From contig PXCK01000197.1 in the NCBI GenBank assembly GCA_003566635.1, positions 1 through 35,343 on the forward strand: 35,343 nt of DNA. Reading direction: 5' to 3'. The notes under the pieces were generated by a model that searched no databases, had not been told where the DNA came from, and saw only the letters and a list, made by a program, of their open reading frames with translations. Both the position numbers and the translations under genes were made by a program. Shown here piece by piece: positions 25,394 to 31,608 of the stretch (positions within the stretch are counted from its first letter, which is position 1; every line of letters begins with the position of its first letter). Source of the stretch: Balneolia bacterium (GTDB taxonomy: Bacteria; Bacteroidota; Rhodothermia; Balneolales; Cyclonatronaceae).

Positions 25394-25774
25394 TCACTTG
25401 GAAAGTTTTAAGACCCAACTTTCGATCTCACTTTCAACATTGTCAATGTCATTAAGTACTTCCTCATCAGAAAACCTTATAACAGTATAACCTGCTTGCT
25501 CTAATTGGTCTTGTCGATCTAAATCTTTTTGGTAGACTTTGTCAAACCCATGTGTATACCCATCTACTTCAATGATAAGCATTAGCTCTTTGCACATAAA
25601 ATCAGCTATATAATTTAATACCGGACGCTGCCTTAAAAACTGGTATCCATGCATTCTTCTGGCTCTTAGCACTTCCGACCATAGCTTGACCTCTGCTAAT
25701 GTTGCGTTATTCCGCAATTCTTTAGCATATGATTTTAGGTCTTTGTTGTAGTGGCTATTCTTCTTTGGTTTCAT
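25394..25774 (-). CDS. DUF559 endonuclease-domain protein (Vsr-like fold)
   Basis: 126 residues, a complete single-domain member of DUF559, which belongs with the very-short-patch-repair-like restriction-endonuclease fold. Likely active-site residues: E28 in NATLAEVKLW, D58 in NYIADFM, E69 and D71 in IIEVDGYTH with H75. The block GYQFLRQRPVLNYIADF is typical. It stands alone, with no methyltransferase or helicase, and sits between two inverted copies of the composite palindromic repeat (25310-25360 and 25848-25896) whose trailers face the gene. A second repeat pair 250 bp away encloses a decayed copy of its 3' end. The arrangement suggests the nuclease travels with, or acts on, the repeat. 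No function is proven for solitary DUF559 proteins that I know of. Confidence 0.88.
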   Translation of the reverse strand: MKPKKNSHYNKDLKSYAKELRNNATLAEVKLWSEVLRARRMHGYQFLRQRPVLNYIADFMCKELMLIIEVDGYTHGFDKVYQKDLDRQDQLEQAGYTVIRFSDEEVLNDIDNVESEIESWVLKLSK

Positions 25775-25847
25775 CGGGTAATGTATTAGTTGGTTTCGGG
25801 TAATTTATAGCAATTTTTAGACTTAATTGACCTTAAAACCTTTGACC

Positions 25848-25896
25848 ATCCCCCTGGATTGGCTGCGCCAATCCTTTCCCCCTTACAAGGGGGGAT
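25848..25896 (-). repeat. Composite palindromic repeat, copy 3 (short form)
   Basis: The same element in inverse orientation: ATCCCCC, hairpin GGATTGG-CTGCG-CCAATCC, then CCCCCTTACAAGGGGGG and AT. The central stem sequence differs from copy 2 but pairs equally well, which is compensatory change. Its trailer (25820-25847 read on the minus strand) points to the DUF559 start. Confidence 0.85.
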
Positions 25897-25985
25897 GCTT
25901 TTATGTTATAAAATAATATATACTTATGTGACTTATAGTAACTTTTTTTTAAAACCAGAACCCTTAATTAATTATGCACCTATAA

Positions 25986-26034
25986 ATCCCCCTTTGTAAG
26001 GAAGCGGAGAGCGGCGCAGCCGATCGAGGGGGAT
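25986..26034 (+). repeat. Composite palindromic repeat, copy 4 (decayed short form)
   Basis: Same design as copy 2, but the first G-run is damaged (TAAGGAAGCGG) and the central stem has a mismatch (GCCGATC instead of GCCGCTC). Its trailer GGCACGGACGGTTG leads into the DUF559 remnant, exactly as copy 2 leads into the intact gene. Confidence 0.82.
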
Positions 26035-26069
26035 GGCACGGACGGTTGATTTTGGCAGAATGAATGAAT

Positions 26070-26160
26070 TCAATTGGAAAGTTTCACTACTAAACTTTCA
26101 ATTTTACGCTCTGTGTTATCTATATAGGTCAGTACTTCTTCGTCTAAAAACACTAGTAGT
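26070..26160 (-). pseudogene. Remnant of a second DUF559 gene (3' end only)
   Basis: Translated on the minus strand, 26146-26070 gives FLDEEVLTYIDNTERKIES followed by LVVKLSN and stop. The intact neighbour ends FSDEEVLNDIDNVESEIES, WVLKLSK, stop. Upstream, similarity continues for a few codons with a small deletion and then is lost (a stop at about 26170). The remnant sits between repeat copies 4 and 5 in the same relation as the intact gene to copies 2 and 3. So a whole repeat-gene-repeat unit was once present here and most of the gene has been deleted. Confidence 0.8.
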
Positions 26161-26223
26161 CCTTTATACTAAATGTGTTTTTGGAAATTTAACGACTTAT
26201 GAAGCCTCAAAACCTCTAGCACC

Positions 26224-26292
26224 ATCCCCCAAATCAGCTCCGCTGATTTCTCCCTCCCGGTAAACCGGGACTTCGCTCTTCAAAAGGGGATG
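26224..26292 (-). repeat. Composite palindromic repeat, copy 5 (long form)
   Basis: ATCCCCC, hairpin AAATCAGC-TCC-GCTGATTT (26231-26249), then CTCCCGGTAAACCGGG and a closing GGGGAT. It has the same extra CCCGG hairpin as copy 1. Trailer on the minus strand: GGGGGATGGTGCTAGAGG, then TTTTGAGG. Confidence 0.82.
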
Positions 26293-26338
26293 TGTTTACG
26301 TTAATAAATAATAATTACTTATAAATACAAAAATGACC

Positions 26339-26376
26339 TTATTGTAGTTGCAATTCATGAATTGCAACTACAATAA
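26339..26376. repeat. 38-bp perfect palindrome
   Basis: TTATTGTAGTTGCAATTCA (26339-26357) is followed by its exact reverse complement (26358-26376) with no spacer. It ends 25 bp after the response-regulator stop codon (read on the minus strand), where it could act as a transcription stop. GTAGnnGCAATTCATGAATTGC-type palindromes recur in many bacterial genomes, to my recollection, so it may belong to a repeat family. Confidence 0.75.
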
Positions 26377-26401
26377 AAGTCTCAAAATGAATCCCAAATT
26401 A

Positions 26402-27046
26402 CTATAACTCCTCTACCCATTGGATTGCGAGGCGGGTAATTTCGTGACTACTGTCCAATCCCATTTTTTCTTTGATTCTGCTTTTGTAGGTTTCTATGGT
26501 TTTTACGGATACGTGCATTCTTTCGGCAATATCACGGGTTGATACGCCCCTTCCCACGTGTTCAAAAACTTCCAATTCTCTATCGCTAAGAACTTCGAGC
26601 GGACTTGCATCTATAGGCTTGGTATTGTTCATCATATTTTGAAGCATACGAGTACTTACTGCCTCACTAACATACATTCCCCCATTGAATATCTTGTGCA
26701 ATCCTTTAACAAGCACCTCTCCTGCTTCCTGTTTCATAATGTAACCGTTTGCACCTGCTCGTATTGCGCGTTCTGCATATAGCTCTTCATCATGTCGGGA
26801 AACGATCAATATTTTAAGATCAGGCAATAATCCTCTCAAACGCTTCACTAGTTCTATGCCATTCATTCCTGGCAAGGATACATCTACTACAGCGGCATCG
26901 GGATTAATTTCACTAATTCTCTTTAGCGCTTCTTCGGCATCAGATAATTGCTCACACACTTCAAAACTGGCTTCTTCCTCAAGCGTTAATGCTATACCTT
27001 TTCGAATTAAGGGATGATCATCAACTAATAGTATCCTTTTTCTCAT
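26402..27046 (-). CDS. NarL/FixJ-family response regulator
   Basis: 214 residues. Receiver domain 1-120 with acidic pocket D9-D10, phosphoacceptor D55 (VVDVSLPGMNG), S83 and K105. A LuxR-type helix-turn-helix occupies about 150-205 (LSDRELEVFEHVGRG, then STRDIAERMHVSVKTIETY). It is a DNA-binding output partner for the kinase immediately upstream; its ATG overlaps the stop of the kinase's ATPase fragment by four bases. All phosphorylation residues are intact, so the regulator can work even if the kinase is damaged. Targets are unknown. Confidence 0.94.
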   Translation of the reverse strand: MRKRILLVDDHPLIRKGIALTLEEEASFEVCEQLSDAEEALKRISEINPDAAVVDVSLPGMNGIELVKRLRGLLPDLKILIVSRHDEELYAERAIRAGANGYIMKQEAGEVLVKGLHKIFNGGMYVSEAVSTRMLQNMMNNTKPIDASPLEVLSDRELEVFEHVGRGVSTRDIAERMHVSVKTIETYKSRIKEKMGLDSSHEITRLAIQWVEEL

Positions 27047-27450
27047 AAAAACCCTGCATTTTTAGGGATGAGACAGGTTACTATAGCACCCGAATCTTTC
27101 CCATTTATAAAATCAATTCTTGCCCCAATTAATTGCGCACGAAACTCCATTATTCGAACTCCAAGCCCGTTATGAGATCGCCAATTGCCTACAAAACCAA
27201 TTCCATTGTCAATAATTTGAACGCGTATAAACTTATTCAACTCAATAATATTAACAAGTACTTTTGTAGATTGCCCATGTTTAACCGCATTATTGATACC
27301 TTCCTGAATAATTCTGTACAAATGTTCTGCCGATGAATGATCTACCAAATTAATCTCGGCACTTGCTTTAAACTCGCAGTCAACCCTGAACAATTTTCGT
27401 GACTGACGGATTAACTCTTCAATAGCTGCATTAAAACCACCTCTATCCAA
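27043..27450 (-). CDS. Histidine kinase, separated ATPase domain
   Basis: 135 residues from a TTG at 27450; the same frame is open from 27513, directly after the TAA that ends the upstream part. It holds the HATPase_c domain: N-box EGINNAVKHG (50-59), G1 box DNGIGF (81-86) and G2 NGLGVRIM (94-101). With the upstream part it makes one normal PAS-HisKA_3-HATPase kinase, in the same frame. The residues just after the stop, SLIKEADEYSRGLARGL, are the usual continuation of the dimerisation domain. Whether it is made as a separate polypeptide, by read-through, or not at all cannot be told. It overlaps the response regulator by four bases. Confidence 0.8.
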   Translation of the reverse strand: MDRGGFNAAIEELIRQSRKLFRVDCEFKASAEINLVDHSSAEHLYRIIQEGINNAVKHGQSTKVLVNIIELNKFIRVQIIDNGIGFVGNWRSHNGLGVRIMEFRAQLIGARIDFINGKDSGAIVTCLIPKNAGFL

Positions 27451-27513
27451 ATCTATCTTGATGAGTCCGCGGGCAAGGCCTCTTGAATATTCATCAGCTT
27501 CTTTAATTAACGA

Positions 27514-28878
27514 TTAGATCTCTTCTACCTCGGTTGCGAGGGTATGACTTTCACCACGAAGTTTATTTTCAATTCGTTTTGTGAGCATACCAATTCCGCT
27601 AAGCATTTGTCCCAGGCCATCATGTAAATCCTGACCAATTCTGTGGCGCTCATGTTCACTTATACGCATCACTTCTTGTTCAAGCTTTCTCTGCTCACTA
27701 ATATCCCGAACAATTCCGGTAAACATTTTTTTTCCATCAACAACAAACTCACTAACGGCGAGATACATAGGAAAAACACTGCCATTCTTTCTTTTGCCGG
27801 ACACTTCTCTGCCTATACCAATAATTTGGCGTTCCCCCGTGTTTTGATACCTTCTAATATATTCATCATGCTCTTCGGCATAGGGTTGAGGCATTAATAT
27901 TTGAATATTTTTCCCTAAAACTTCCATCTCTTTATAACCAAAAAGCATTTCTGCCGCTCTATTAAATGAATCTATTGCCCCCCTTTCATCGATAGAAATA
28001 ATGGCATCTACAGTAGTATTTAAAATGGTACCGGCACGCTTCTCACTTTCGTGAAGCGCTCTTGTGGTTTTCTCTCTGGTATAAGTTGTTGACAAAATAT
28101 CGGAGCAGATTCTTAAAACAACTTTGTCAACTGATATGTCTGCTGCTTCAGCAATGTATTCCAACCTTAAAACGCCAATTGTTTCTGTTGGTGAGTAAAT
28201 TGGAGCACATAAATAGTTTGGCTTGCCCGGCTCAAATTCTTTGCAATTTACAATGGTATCACCACATTCAATACATTCCTCGTACTCATTTTGATTTTGA
28301 ACCCGTTGATTTATGTTATTCTCAACGAGTCCTTCTTTAGTTATTCTTTGAACAAGAATTAACTCATGCTCTTCATTATAATTAAGCAAAGAAACCGACT
28401 CGGCTTGGTAAAATTTTTGGAGTTCAGAAAGGAGCTTTTGTGTTATTTCGCTCTCAGCAGTAATATTTAATGCTATTTGTGTGATACCGTGAATTAACTC
28501 CAAACGTTTGAGCACATTCTCCGTCTGTGTTCCACTTTGTTTTCTGTTAAACCTCACTAATACGGACTCAACAAAGCTAACAAGCTCAGTTGTATTTGAC
28601 AGGTCAAGTGTATAAAAAGTGGAAGTATCATTTTGTAATACATTTTTTTGAGGCGAATTAACCCAGTGAATCACACCGTTGCTACCAACTTTTAATGATA
28701 ACACTCTGGCTTCCTGTTCGGAACAACCAAAAGCAACAATGCACTTTGTCTCTGAACCTGATATGGTATTAAAATCTTTTACATCATCAACAAAAGTCAG
28801 TTCAGATAAAGTATATCTCTTTTCTTGTTTAACAGTCTTTTTTAAATTCTCGGGTGCTTTAAAAGCAATAAATTTCAT
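27514..28878 (-). CDS. Sensor histidine kinase, sensory and dimerisation part (ends at an in-frame TAA)
   Basis: 454 residues, cytoplasmic, no membrane segments. An N-terminal region of about 110 residues is unrecognised and followed by a GAF-like domain (about 125-265, with a CIECGDTIVNC segment that has three cysteines). A PAS domain follows (about 278-395, DAIISIDERGAIDSFN, then GKNIQILMP). Next is HisKA_3 with the phosphoacceptor H419 in ERHRIGQDLHDGLGQ. The frame stops with TAA (27516-27514) after EVEEI, 35 residues beyond H419, and the ATPase domain continues in the same frame. A single base change could produce this TAA from a sense codon. It pairs with the NarL-type regulator downstream. 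The signal may be redox- or ligand-related; not determined. Confidence 0.82.
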   Translation of the reverse strand: MKFIAFKAPENLKKTVKQEKRYTLSELTFVDDVKDFNTISGSETKCIVAFGCSEQEARVLSLKVGSNGVIHWVNSPQKNVLQNDTSTFYTLDLSNTTELVSFVESVLVRFNRKQSGTQTENVLKRLELIHGITQIALNITAESEITQKLLSELQKFYQAESVSLLNYNEEHELILVQRITKEGLVENNINQRVQNQNEYEECIECGDTIVNCKEFEPGKPNYLCAPIYSPTETIGVLRLEYIAEAADISVDKVVLRICSDILSTTYTREKTTRALHESEKRAGTILNTTVDAIISIDERGAIDSFNRAAEMLFGYKEMEVLGKNIQILMPQPYAEEHDEYIRRYQNTGERQIIGIGREVSGKRKNGSVFPMYLAVSEFVVDGKKMFTGIVRDISEQRKLEQEVMRISEHERHRIGQDLHDGLGQMLSGIGMLTKRIENKLRGESHTLATEVEEI

Positions 28879-29010
28879 AAAATTGTTTATTCAACACATC
28901 AATTTGAATATTTTGCTTAGAATTTAACGCATATCACTGAAAACAAAAAAAGGTTGTAGGTTAAAATTTGGAAATGCTAAATTGATATTGACATTTTTAA
29001 TTACATATCC

Positions 29011-29874
29011 ATGAAAAACCCATCTAAAAACATAAGTAAATCGGATGTGCTGTATGCACTTTTACTATTTGTAATAGTAGTTATAATGGCTATTTGGGTC
29101 GGACAACAGGCTGCCGATGGTAATATTACCATTTTACTGGTTTTTATAGCCGCCACGATTACTGCTCTGACTACCGGGTTCGGCGCTTTTCCTTTTATTT
29201 TTTTCAAGAACATCAATAAAAACTGGCTTGTATATGGCAATGCCCTTGCTGCCGGGCTGATGCTTGGCGCAAGTATAGGGCTGGTTTATGAAGGATTTGG
29301 AATTGCTGATGTTTCCATGCCCGGCACTCGAACCATTATCGGTTTATTACTCGGAGTCATATTGGTTATTCTTGCTCACAAAGCTTTGGACAGTCGTAAA
29401 GACGAGTTTTCTATTGGAAAAATTAAAGGTGCAAATGCCATTAAAATGCTGATGATTGTGGGTATTATGACCGTTCACTCTTTTGCTGAGGGAATAGGCG
29501 TTGGTGTTGCCTATGGCGATAGTACAACTTTTGGTGTTTTCATAAGCGTGGCTATTGCCATACATAATATTCCGGAAGGACTGGCTATTAGTTTAATTCT
29601 AATACCAAGGGGAAGCAGCATTAAAGAAGCTGCGGGTTGGAGCATTTTCAGCAGTTTACCCCAACCACTTATGGCTGTTCCCGCCTTTATGTTCGTTCTC
29701 ACGTTCAAACCATTTTTACCAATCGGTTTAGGACTTGCCGCCGGAGCCATGTTTTGGATGGTTTTCAAAGAATTGTTACCAGAAGCATTAGCCGAAATTC
29801 CAACATCAAGAGCCTGGGCTATGATGATTCTTACCGGTCTTGGAATGATTCTTTTCCAGCTTTTAATTCATTAA
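29011..29874 (+). CDS. ZIP family metal transporter
   Basis: 287 residues, eight predicted membrane helices. The two metal-binding helices are clear: H156-S-F-A-E160-G in TM4 and H185-N-I-P-E189-G in TM5. These are the M1/M2 sites of bacterial ZIP proteins that import zinc, and in some cases iron or manganese. It begins a short plus-strand unit; the PLP enzyme gene starts 35 bp downstream. No metal-responsive operator was recognised in the 132 bp upstream. Confidence 0.93.
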   Translation: MKNPSKNISKSDVLYALLLFVIVVIMAIWVGQQAADGNITILLVFIAATITALTTGFGAFPFIFFKNINKNWLVYGNALAAGLMLGASIGLVYEGFGIADVSMPGTRTIIGLLLGVILVILAHKALDSRKDEFSIGKIKGANAIKMLMIVGIMTVHSFAEGIGVGVAYGDSTTFGVFISVAIAIHNIPEGLAISLILIPRGSSIKEAAGWSIFSSLPQPLMAVPAFMFVLTFKPFLPIGLGLAAGAMFWMVFKELLPEALAEIPTSRAWAMMILTGLGMILFQLLIH

Positions 29875-29909
29875 AATCACTTTTAATAAAAATCACCATC
29901 TTAAACAAA

Positions 29910-31016
29910 ATGATTACCATTCCTACTCTTCTTCTTGATGAAAAGCGCTGCAAAGCGAATATTCTTACAATGGCAGATAAGGCAAAGCGATTAGGACTTG
30001 ATTTCCGTCCGCATTTTAAAACCCATCAATCTCTTGAAATAGGCCGATGGTTCAAAGAAGTTGGAGTTGATAAAATCGCGGTATCATCCTTTGATATGGC
30101 CATGTATTTTTCTAAAGAGTGGGATGACATCACCGTAGCCTTCCCTGTTAACATTTTGGAAATAGACAAGATCAACGACCTTGCAAAACGAGTAATATTG
30201 AATCTTTTGGTTGAATCGAAAGATTCAATAGAGTTTTTAGGTAAGAATGTTGAAGGTGAAGTTTCTCTCTTTATTAAGATTGATGTAGGCACTAACCGAA
30301 CCGGAGTTCAACCTGATAATCATGATGAAATTTTTTCATTAATTGAATTGATTCAAGGTTTTGACAACCTCCGTTTTAAGGGGTTTCTAGCGCATACCGG
30401 CCACACCTATCAATGCGATGGAGAATCAGAAATTAATGCAGTTCATAATAAAGCAATTTCTATATTAAGTACTTTAAAGCATTGCATATCAGACAAATAC
30501 AATAATTTTATAATCTCGCTTGGTGATACCCCTGCATGCAGTGTTTCAGAAAATTTTGAAGGAATTGACGAGATTCGTCCGGGTAATTTTGTGTTTTTTG
30601 ATGTGAACCAATCCTACATAGGCTCTTGCCATACGAATCAGGTTGCCGTAGCGATGGCTTGTCCGATTGTTTCGGTTCATCCCGACAGAAACGAGATAAC
30701 AGTTTATGGCGGTGGTATTCATTTCTCAAAAGACCGACAGGATACACCTGAATATGGCACCGTTTATGGACTGGGAGTAGAAATGGACGGTGAAACATGG
30801 AGAGATGTAATTGAAGGAATGTACGTGCGGAAACTATCACAAGAACACGGGGTGATTAAAGTCCCGGCTGAAATGGCGGCTCAACTCAAACCCGGTAATT
30901 TAGTTTATGTACTCCCTGTCCACTCCTGCATGACAGTTGACTTAATGCAGGCATACTTAGAGGTACGCTCGGGGAAGACAATTTCGGCTCGTTATAAAAC
31001 GTATTTGGCGGAGTGA
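29910..31016 (+). CDS. D-threonine aldolase / D-serine dehydratase-like PLP enzyme
   Basis: 368 residues from ATG at 29910. The frame is open further upstream inside the ZIP gene, but those codons are the shadow of that gene and the family starts right here (ITIPTLLLDEKRCKANI). The fold-type III barrel domain has the PLP lysine K37 in RPHFKTHQS. The C-terminal D-serine-dehydratase-like domain ends with the metal pair H338-S-C340 in VLPVHSCMTVDLMQAY. The family cleaves D-threonine or D-3-hydroxy amino acids, or deaminates D-serine, using a divalent metal next to the cofactor. The zinc importer just upstream could supply that metal, which is suggestive only. Confidence 0.9.
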   Translation: MITIPTLLLDEKRCKANILTMADKAKRLGLDFRPHFKTHQSLEIGRWFKEVGVDKIAVSSFDMAMYFSKEWDDITVAFPVNILEIDKINDLAKRVILNLLVESKDSIEFLGKNVEGEVSLFIKIDVGTNRTGVQPDNHDEIFSLIELIQGFDNLRFKGFLAHTGHTYQCDGESEINAVHNKAISILSTLKHCISDKYNNFIISLGDTPACSVSENFEGIDEIRPGNFVFFDVNQSYIGSCHTNQVAVAMACPIVSVHPDRNEITVYGGGIHFSKDRQDTPEYGTVYGLGVEMDGETWRDVIEGMYVRKLSQEHGVIKVPAEMAAQLKPGNLVYVLPVHSCMTVDLMQAYLEVRSGKTISARYKTYLAE

Positions 31017-31144
31017 GTTAAAATTTTTCTAATAGTCTGCTCAACGCACAGACTCTGAATAAGCAAAAATAGTCTGAGTATGTCAGACAAGTTTCACAGT
31101 TTTTTCCCTTTGAAACAGGCTGCTATTTCCAACCAATGAAACCA

Positions 31145-31208
31145 ACCTTTACGACGCACAGACTCTGTGTAACTCTGCGTTTACCTCTGGGAACTCTGTG
31201 TTTAAAAA
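31145..31208. repeat. CTCTG-rich interspersed repeat
   Basis: A run of phrases built on ACTCTGTG / ACTCTGCG / CCTCTGGG / ACTCTGTG, each about 15 bp apart, ending in TTTAAAAA. The ACGCACAGACTCTG start also occurs at 31044-31057. Similar wording recurs in intergenic DNA of many bacteria as I recall; origin and role are unknown. Confidence 0.45.
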
Positions 31209-31420
31209 TAGTAACGGTGATTAAAGTCAAACTCAGGTCATCACATTCTTGGTCTGTTTTTGCCATTTGGGAAGTTGCTAAAATACTCTACCCAATCATT
31301 CTATTAACCATTAATGCCGTTAACCCGAATTATTCACGAAAGTTAATAATTTAAATTTTATACTATTGAAAATATATGATATAGCTAAATACTACACTTA
31401 CTCAAATTTGGGTGTGGTAA

Positions 31421-31545
31421 AAATGCTGCAAAATTTCCATGCTAGCTTCGTTGAAGATGAAAAAGTCATGCTCAGGGTACTAAGGTACCCTTCCGCAGAT
31501 TTTCCACCTTCGCCTTGCTACCAAGAAAATTTCTTGGTGAATAAT
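31421..31545. repeat. Long imperfect inverted repeat (about 50-bp arms)
   Basis: The centre is AGGGTAC-TAAG-GTACCCT (31474-31491). From there the left arm (GAAGATGAAAAAGTCATGC) matches the reverse complement of the right arm (GAAGGTGGAAAATCTGC) with few changes. Pairing continues outward through TAGC and AAAATTT to the ends. A second small palindrome ACCAAGAAA-A-TTTCTTGGT (31520-31538) lies in the right arm. The element could fold as one long hairpin. It lies about 60 bp before the ettA start. Confidence 0.65.
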
Positions 31546-31608
31546 CCAGGTTAAGCCAATATTTCCGTATTTTGGGCAAAAATAATCCATTCATCTAATA
31601 TTTCTACT

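Larger units (their letters stand above)
25775..26401. other. 627-bp region of repeats and gene remnant
   Basis: Between the DUF559 start and the response-regulator stop. It contains three palindromic-repeat copies (25848-25896, 25986-26034, 26224-26292), a DUF559 remnant (26070-26160) and a 38-bp perfect palindrome (26339-26376). A plus-strand open frame at 26033-26263 is only the complement of the remnant and is not a gene. Confidence 0.7.
31017..31608. other. 592-bp non-coding region with repeats
   Basis: No credible gene; the short open frames here have no recognisable content. It holds, in order, small inverted repeats after the PLP enzyme gene (AGTCTG/CAGACT at 31034-31054; GTCTGA/TCAGAC at 31072-31088 followed by a T-run, a weak terminator candidate). 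Next is a CTCTG-rich repeat (about 31145-31208), then a long imperfect hairpin (31421-31545). The ettA promoter must lie near the right end. Confidence 0.6.

Noticed and set aside
25310-25896. Insertion sequence with terminal inverted repeats and DUF559 as transposase
   Set aside because: The inverted copies also occur singly (copies 1, 6, 7), no target-site duplication was seen, and DUF559 is not a known transposase family. A repeat-associated nuclease is the more careful description.
26033-26263. 76-codon plus-strand frame in the repeat island
   Set aside because: It is the complement of the DUF559 remnant plus repeat sequence.
29637-29909. Upstream extension of the D-threonine-aldolase-like gene by 91 codons
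   Set aside because: The extension overlaps the ZIP gene in another frame and has arbitrary composition; the family starts at the ATG at 29910.
31136-31554. Two plus-strand frames of 72 and 62 codons before ettA
   Set aside because: They run through a CTCTG-type repeat and the long hairpin; composition is not protein-like.
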